Assembly: GCA_951812925.1 (NCBI GenBank) | Contig: OX638368.1 | Coordinates: 3,720,001 to 3,784,000 of the forward strand | DNA: 64,000 bases | Direction: 5' to 3' | From: Calliopum simillimum | Lineage: Eukaryota > Arthropoda > Insecta > Diptera > Lauxaniidae | Shown: one piece after another, positions 60,597-64,000 of the stretch | How the letters are laid out: every line of letters begins with the position of its first letter | Position numbering within the stretch: position 1 is the stretch's first letter | Position numbers and translations under genes: made by a program | Notes under the pieces: generated by a model | What the model was told of the DNA's origin: nothing | What the model saw: only the letters and a program-made list of their open reading frames with translations | Database searches by the model: none

Positions 60597-61483
60597 TAGG
60601 GGAGATGTGTGTACCTTGGTCCGCTTTTCAGTTTTTTCAATGTGCAGGATTTTCCAAAAAAGTTCCTTTAGTTTTTTGATTAAGTTATATTTCTACAATG
60701 CTTGCAGCATCAAATGACGTGACAATGATATTTCTATGTCTTACCATTGAGTAGAAATATTACTTTTTCCGTTGCAATCTCAAACGGTCCAAGGTACACC
60801 ATGCAAGTGTTCCTTGGACTATTAAAAATAAAAGAGAATACATTGTATTTTGGCAATAAATTATCAAATAACCATTTATTATGTAATCAAAAGTAACATT
60901 TTTTTCAATAAAAAAAAAAAAAAATAATCATGAACAAAAATTATAACACAAAAAAGTTAAAGTAAAAAACAATTAATTAAACAAAATTGGTTGCAAATAA
61001 ATACATTAATTGCGTAAATAATAATGATAATATTATATTGAGGGGCGATTATGGCTTCCTGGTTGCCCGTCGAAAAAGGCTCGCTGGTAAATAAGCATAG
61101 GTCCAAGGTACACGCAGAGAGCATGTTTTAAAAACTGTCAACACCCATAACACATGTTAATGAAAATTCATCTAAAACACACTAAAAGCTTAAAATAATA
61201 ACTAAACTAGTTTCCTGATGTTGTAAAACCGAAATATATCAAGTAAGTTTCTCACAAAACGTTTCGTAGCTTACTCCAAAAACAAATTTTTACACACAAA
61301 AAACACTTTTTCCGTTGCTAGTTATACACGCATACAGCTTGACGGTCTGAAGTCTACTTATATGAGTCACCGGTATGAGTGGAAAATTCCATAGAAGAAC
61401 ATTATCGTACACGTGCAACTGTTGAGTGGCAACCGGCACTTGGACCGAGGTACACTCGGACCAAGGTACACACATCTCCCCTA
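60597..61483. mobile_element. 887-bp element with 27-bp perfect inverted ends and TA flanks
   Basis: The two ends (60597-60623 and 61457-61483) are exact reverse complements, beginning TAGGGGAGATGTGTGTACCT and continuing TGGTCCG. If the leading TA is the target duplication, the element is GGGGAG...CTCCCC, as in Tc1/mariner-like elements. The motif TCCAAGGTACAC recurs inside (60788 and 61100) and GGTACAC again near the right end. It has no coding capacity. Confidence 0.75.
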
Positions 61484-61607
61484 CTCGGGAAAAGTGTGTC
61501 TATCTTTAAGTAAAAGGCCAAAATTTGGCCACCAGCCATACTAGAATGTATAAATTAAGAAAATTATTAATAAGCCTTATGCACTGCCTACTTTTATAGT
61601 TACCAAA

Positions 61608-61782
61608 TGTATTGAAAATAATTAACACACAAAGATCTAAGATCTAATTATAACAAAATTTTATTTCGGAATGATTTTCAGAAAACGAAAAAAAATAAAA
61701 CATAAAATCAAAAGCATATAAAATGTGAAAAGCTAAAAATGAAAAGGTATTTTTAAATACAGTACAAAATGAAAATTTAACA
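61608..61782 (-). repeat. Candidate 3' LTR of the copia element
   Basis: On the minus strand the polyprotein stop TGA runs straight into a purine tract (GGAGGAG) and then TGTTAAATTTTC, the usual polypurine-tract to LTR junction. That fixes the LTR start at 61782. Its far end is less certain. A terminal CA at 61608 would give an LTR of 175 bp ending CAATACA. An AATAAA polyadenylation signal lies on the minus strand near 61660. The 5' LTR is beyond the window, so length and target duplication cannot be checked here. Confidence 0.5.
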
Positions 61783-61789
61783 CTCCTCC

Positions 61790-64000
61790 TCATTTGCGCT
61801 TTACACCAGATATTGCCCGAAGTTGTTGTAGTTTTATTGCAGGTAGAGGTTTCGTCATCATATCAGCGAGCATTTCATCCGTGGGGCAATATTTACATAT
61901 AATTATCTTTTTGTCCACGAAATCTTTAACAAAGTGAAATTTCGTATCAATATGCTTTGACCTGTTGCTTAACTTTTCTTCCTTTATTAAATTTAGGCAG
62001 CTCTGGTTATCTTCATATATAATTGTTGGAAAAATTTGTTCAGAATTTAAATCAGCAAGAATGTTTCTTATCCAAATGGCTTCTTTGGCTGCTTCTGAAA
62101 GTGCGATAAATTCGGCTTCAGTTGTAGACAATGCAACGCATGTCTGTTTTCTGCACGCCCAGCTTACTACACCGCCATTTATCATAAAAATGTACCCGGA
62201 ATTAGATTTTCGGTCTTGCCTACACTCAGCCCAGTTTGCGTCTGCAAATCCGATTAGTGTATCCTTTTCAGTAGTAAAATCGTTTAGTATTAAATAAAAA
62301 TCTGATGTTCCCTTTAAATACTTGACCACTCTTTTCAGCTCGTTCCAATCCTCTTCGGTTGGGCTACTTGCCTTTTGGGAAAGTATAGCTATACTTGCTG
62401 ATATGTCCGGTCGGGTATTTATAGCAATGTACAGCAAAGAGCCAAGCAGACTCTGATAACTTTTATTGCAGTCCAAAGTTTTTGACTGTTCTCCCTTCCC
62501 ATACGATGGATCAAGTGGATAGTTAGATACTTTGGACTCTTTTAAACCAAACTTTTCTGCAGTTTTTTCAATGTAGAGTTTTTGACGCAGCATAAAAGTT
62601 TTTTCATCTGATCGAACAACCTCAACACCCAAGTAATGAGAAATTGCGCCCAGGTTGTCAATATCGAACTTCGAACTCAGAAATTTTTGGAAATCCTTTA
62701 TTTTATTTTCGCTACTTGCCGCAACAACCAAATCATCAACGTAAACCAAAAGATAAATTCCTTCCCCATTGATGATCTTAAAATATAAGCAAGGATCAGC
62801 CTTACTTTGCATAAATTTTTCTTCTATAAGAACTGTATTCAGTGCATCGTTCCAAACGTGTGCAGCTTGTTTCAATCCGTACAAGCTTCTTTTGAGCTTA
62901 CATACCATGTTAGTATCGCCTTCAACAAACCCAGGAGGTTGTTTCATAAATATTTCTTCTTTTAGATGTCCGTTTAGAAAAGCAGATTTTACATCGAAGT
63001 GATGAACATGCATTTTCCGTTCCCCAGCCATGGATAGCAAGATTCGAAATGTTGACTGTCGCACAACAGGAGCAAAAACTTCATCATAGTCACAGCCATA
63101 CTTTTGGCTGTAACCTTGCGCGACTAAACGAGCTTTATAACGCTTCACTTTTCCTTCTGAATCTCGTTTTAACTTGTAGGTCCATTTGCAACCAACTATA
63201 TTGGCTTTTGGGGGAGCTCTAACCAAATCCCAAGTGTGGTTTTTCTTTAAAGCTGACATCTCCTCCTCCATTGCTAAATTCCATTCCTTATGTTGTTTTG
63301 ACAAAATAGCTTCTTTAAATGTTCGCGGCTCCAGCAAATTCACTTCATCAACCAACTGTATTACCTCAGGAAATTTTATAGGAGGAACTCCTTTATTACA
63401 CCTGGAAGACTTTCTTGTAGTTCTCTCCGGTATTTCGCATTCTTCAATTTCAGTTGCATTACTTTCAGGATTTGCAATTTGGTCCATGCTAGAGTCAGCT
63501 ATTTCAAAATGGATATTATTTGTGTCATATGATAAAGTATTGCTTATATCATTATTTTTTGAATATATACTTGTTTCAAATTCGGGTACTGAAGTGTTCT
63601 GTATGGTACTTTTTATATTCATCTTTCTTTTACATGAAAAAAATTTAAAATCTCTACTAATAGTTATTTTATTAGTGTTTAGGTCTAAAAACCGTAGACC
63701 TTTGGAACTTTCGTCATAGCCAACAAATCTTTTTAGTTCAGATTTTTCATCTAGTTTTCTTCTATTGGGCTTTGGAATCAAAACGTAGGCTTCCGATCCA
63801 AAAATTTGAAAATTGCTAATGTCTGGCTTATGACCTTCCCATCTTTCGTAAGCAGTACAAGGGATCGAACTACTCACAAGACGATTCTGAATATAATTGG
63901 CTGTATTAACAGCCTCACCCCAATATGTATTGGTCATACCTGCTTCTGCAAGCAAGCAGCGTGCCATTTCTACAAGAGAACGATTTTTTCTCTCTGCAAC
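61790..64000 (-). CDS. Copia (Ty1-copia) polyprotein, C-terminal part: integrase end, reverse transcriptase, RNase H
   Basis: The frame is open from the window's right edge to a TGA at 61790-61792, at least 736 residues, and its start is outside the window. The methionine at 63967 is internal. Using that methionine as residue 1, the end of the integrase and its GKRP-type region cover about 1-110 (YWGEAV, NYIQNRL, FGSEAYV). A low-complexity linker follows (110-205), then copia-type reverse transcriptase (about 225-470) with FDVKSAFLNG (aspartate 325), PPGF, LYGLKQA and the catalytic YVDD at 409-412. RNase H follows with DANWAE (D576), TTEAEF (E617/E619), YEDNQS (D653) and KHIDTKFHFVKD (D674). 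It makes and integrates element DNA in virus-like particles. There are no stops in the visible part, so the copy looks young. Gag, protease and the 5' LTR are not visible. Confidence 0.95.
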   Translation of the reverse strand, partial: VAERKNRSLVEMARCLLAEAGMTNTYWGEAVNTANYIQNRLVSSSIPCTAYERWEGHKPDISNFQIFGSEAYVLIPKPNRRKLDEKSELKRFVGYDESSKGLRFLDLNTNKITISRDFKFFSCKRKMNIKSTIQNTSVPEFETSIYSKNNDISNTLSYDTNNIHFEIADSSMDQIANPESNATEIEECEIPERTTRKSSRCNKGVPPIKFPEVIQLVDEVNLLEPRTFKEAILSKQHKEWNLAMEEEMSALKKNHTWDLVRAPPKANIVGCKWTYKLKRDSEGKVKRYKARLVAQGYSQKYGCDYDEVFAPVVRQSTFRILLSMAGERKMHVHHFDVKSAFLNGHLKEEIFMKQPPGFVEGDTNMVCKLKRSLYGLKQAAHVWNDALNTVLIEEKFMQSKADPCLYFKIINGEGIYLLVYVDDLVVAASSENKIKDFQKFLSSKFDIDNLGAISHYLGVEVVRSDEKTFMLRQKLYIEKTAEKFGLKESKVSNYPLDPSYGKGEQSKTLDCNKSYQSLLGSLLYIAINTRPDISASIAILSQKASSPTEEDWNELKRVVKYLKGTSDFYLILNDFTTEKDTLIGFADANWAECRQDRKSNSGYIFMINGGVVSWACRKQTCVALSTTEAEFIALSEAAKEAIWIRNILADLNSEQIFPTIIYEDNQSCLNLIKEEKLSNRSKHIDTKFHFVKDFVDKKIIICKYCPTDEMLADMMTKPLPAIKLQQLRAISGVKRK

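Overview
The window looks like a piece of a large, AT-rich intron from a higher dipteran (true fly). I favour a tephritid-like fruit fly, but the host is not proven. The pointers are animal-type splice sites, an extracellular LDL-receptor class A exon, an intact DD41D ('rosa'-type) mariner, a Mos1-like mariner, a copia element and many long-inverted-repeat and tandem-repeat elements. No bacterial-type operons, ribosome binding sites or CRISPR arrays are present.

Host gene. The only host coding sequence I can support is one 141-bp exon on the + strand (33401-33541). It has a pyrimidine-rich tract ending in AG before it and a GTAGGT donor after it. It encodes one six-cysteine LDLa module and is phase 1-1, so it can be included or skipped without a frameshift. 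Everything else is read as flanking intron filled with repeats.

Mobile elements with coding capacity. These are an intact DD41D mariner (19007-20309), an intact Mos1-like DD34D mariner (39465-40751), the 3' part of a copia element running off the right edge (about 61608-64000), a 5'-truncated RTE-like LINE (about 24185-25165) with a small relative at 46112-46249, and the 3' end of another LINE (about 51376-52000). All lie on the minus strand, antisense to the exon. A pogo/jerky-like transposase remnant (34735-35061) is on the plus strand.

Non-coding elements. The most striking is a 1.84-kb foldback element (14493-16333) whose arms of about 735 bp carry 20-bp tandem repeats. A Helitron-like family has five copies (8794, 10122, 25180, 31817, 44631) that share a hairpin followed by CTAG. 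Several MITE-like elements have recognisable inverted ends: 13494-13887, 29861-30004, 30229-30611 (TTAA-flanked), 38200-38296, 56484-57069 and 60597-61483.

Tandem repeats. There is a 1.4-kb heptanucleotide array (2976-4435), about six copies of a 151-bp unit (5615-6490), four copies of a 106-bp unit (44083-44545), and a 39-bp minisatellite family at four separate sites (13014, 20536, 47205, 60205). Most short reading frames here are produced by these repeats or by chance and are not annotated as genes.
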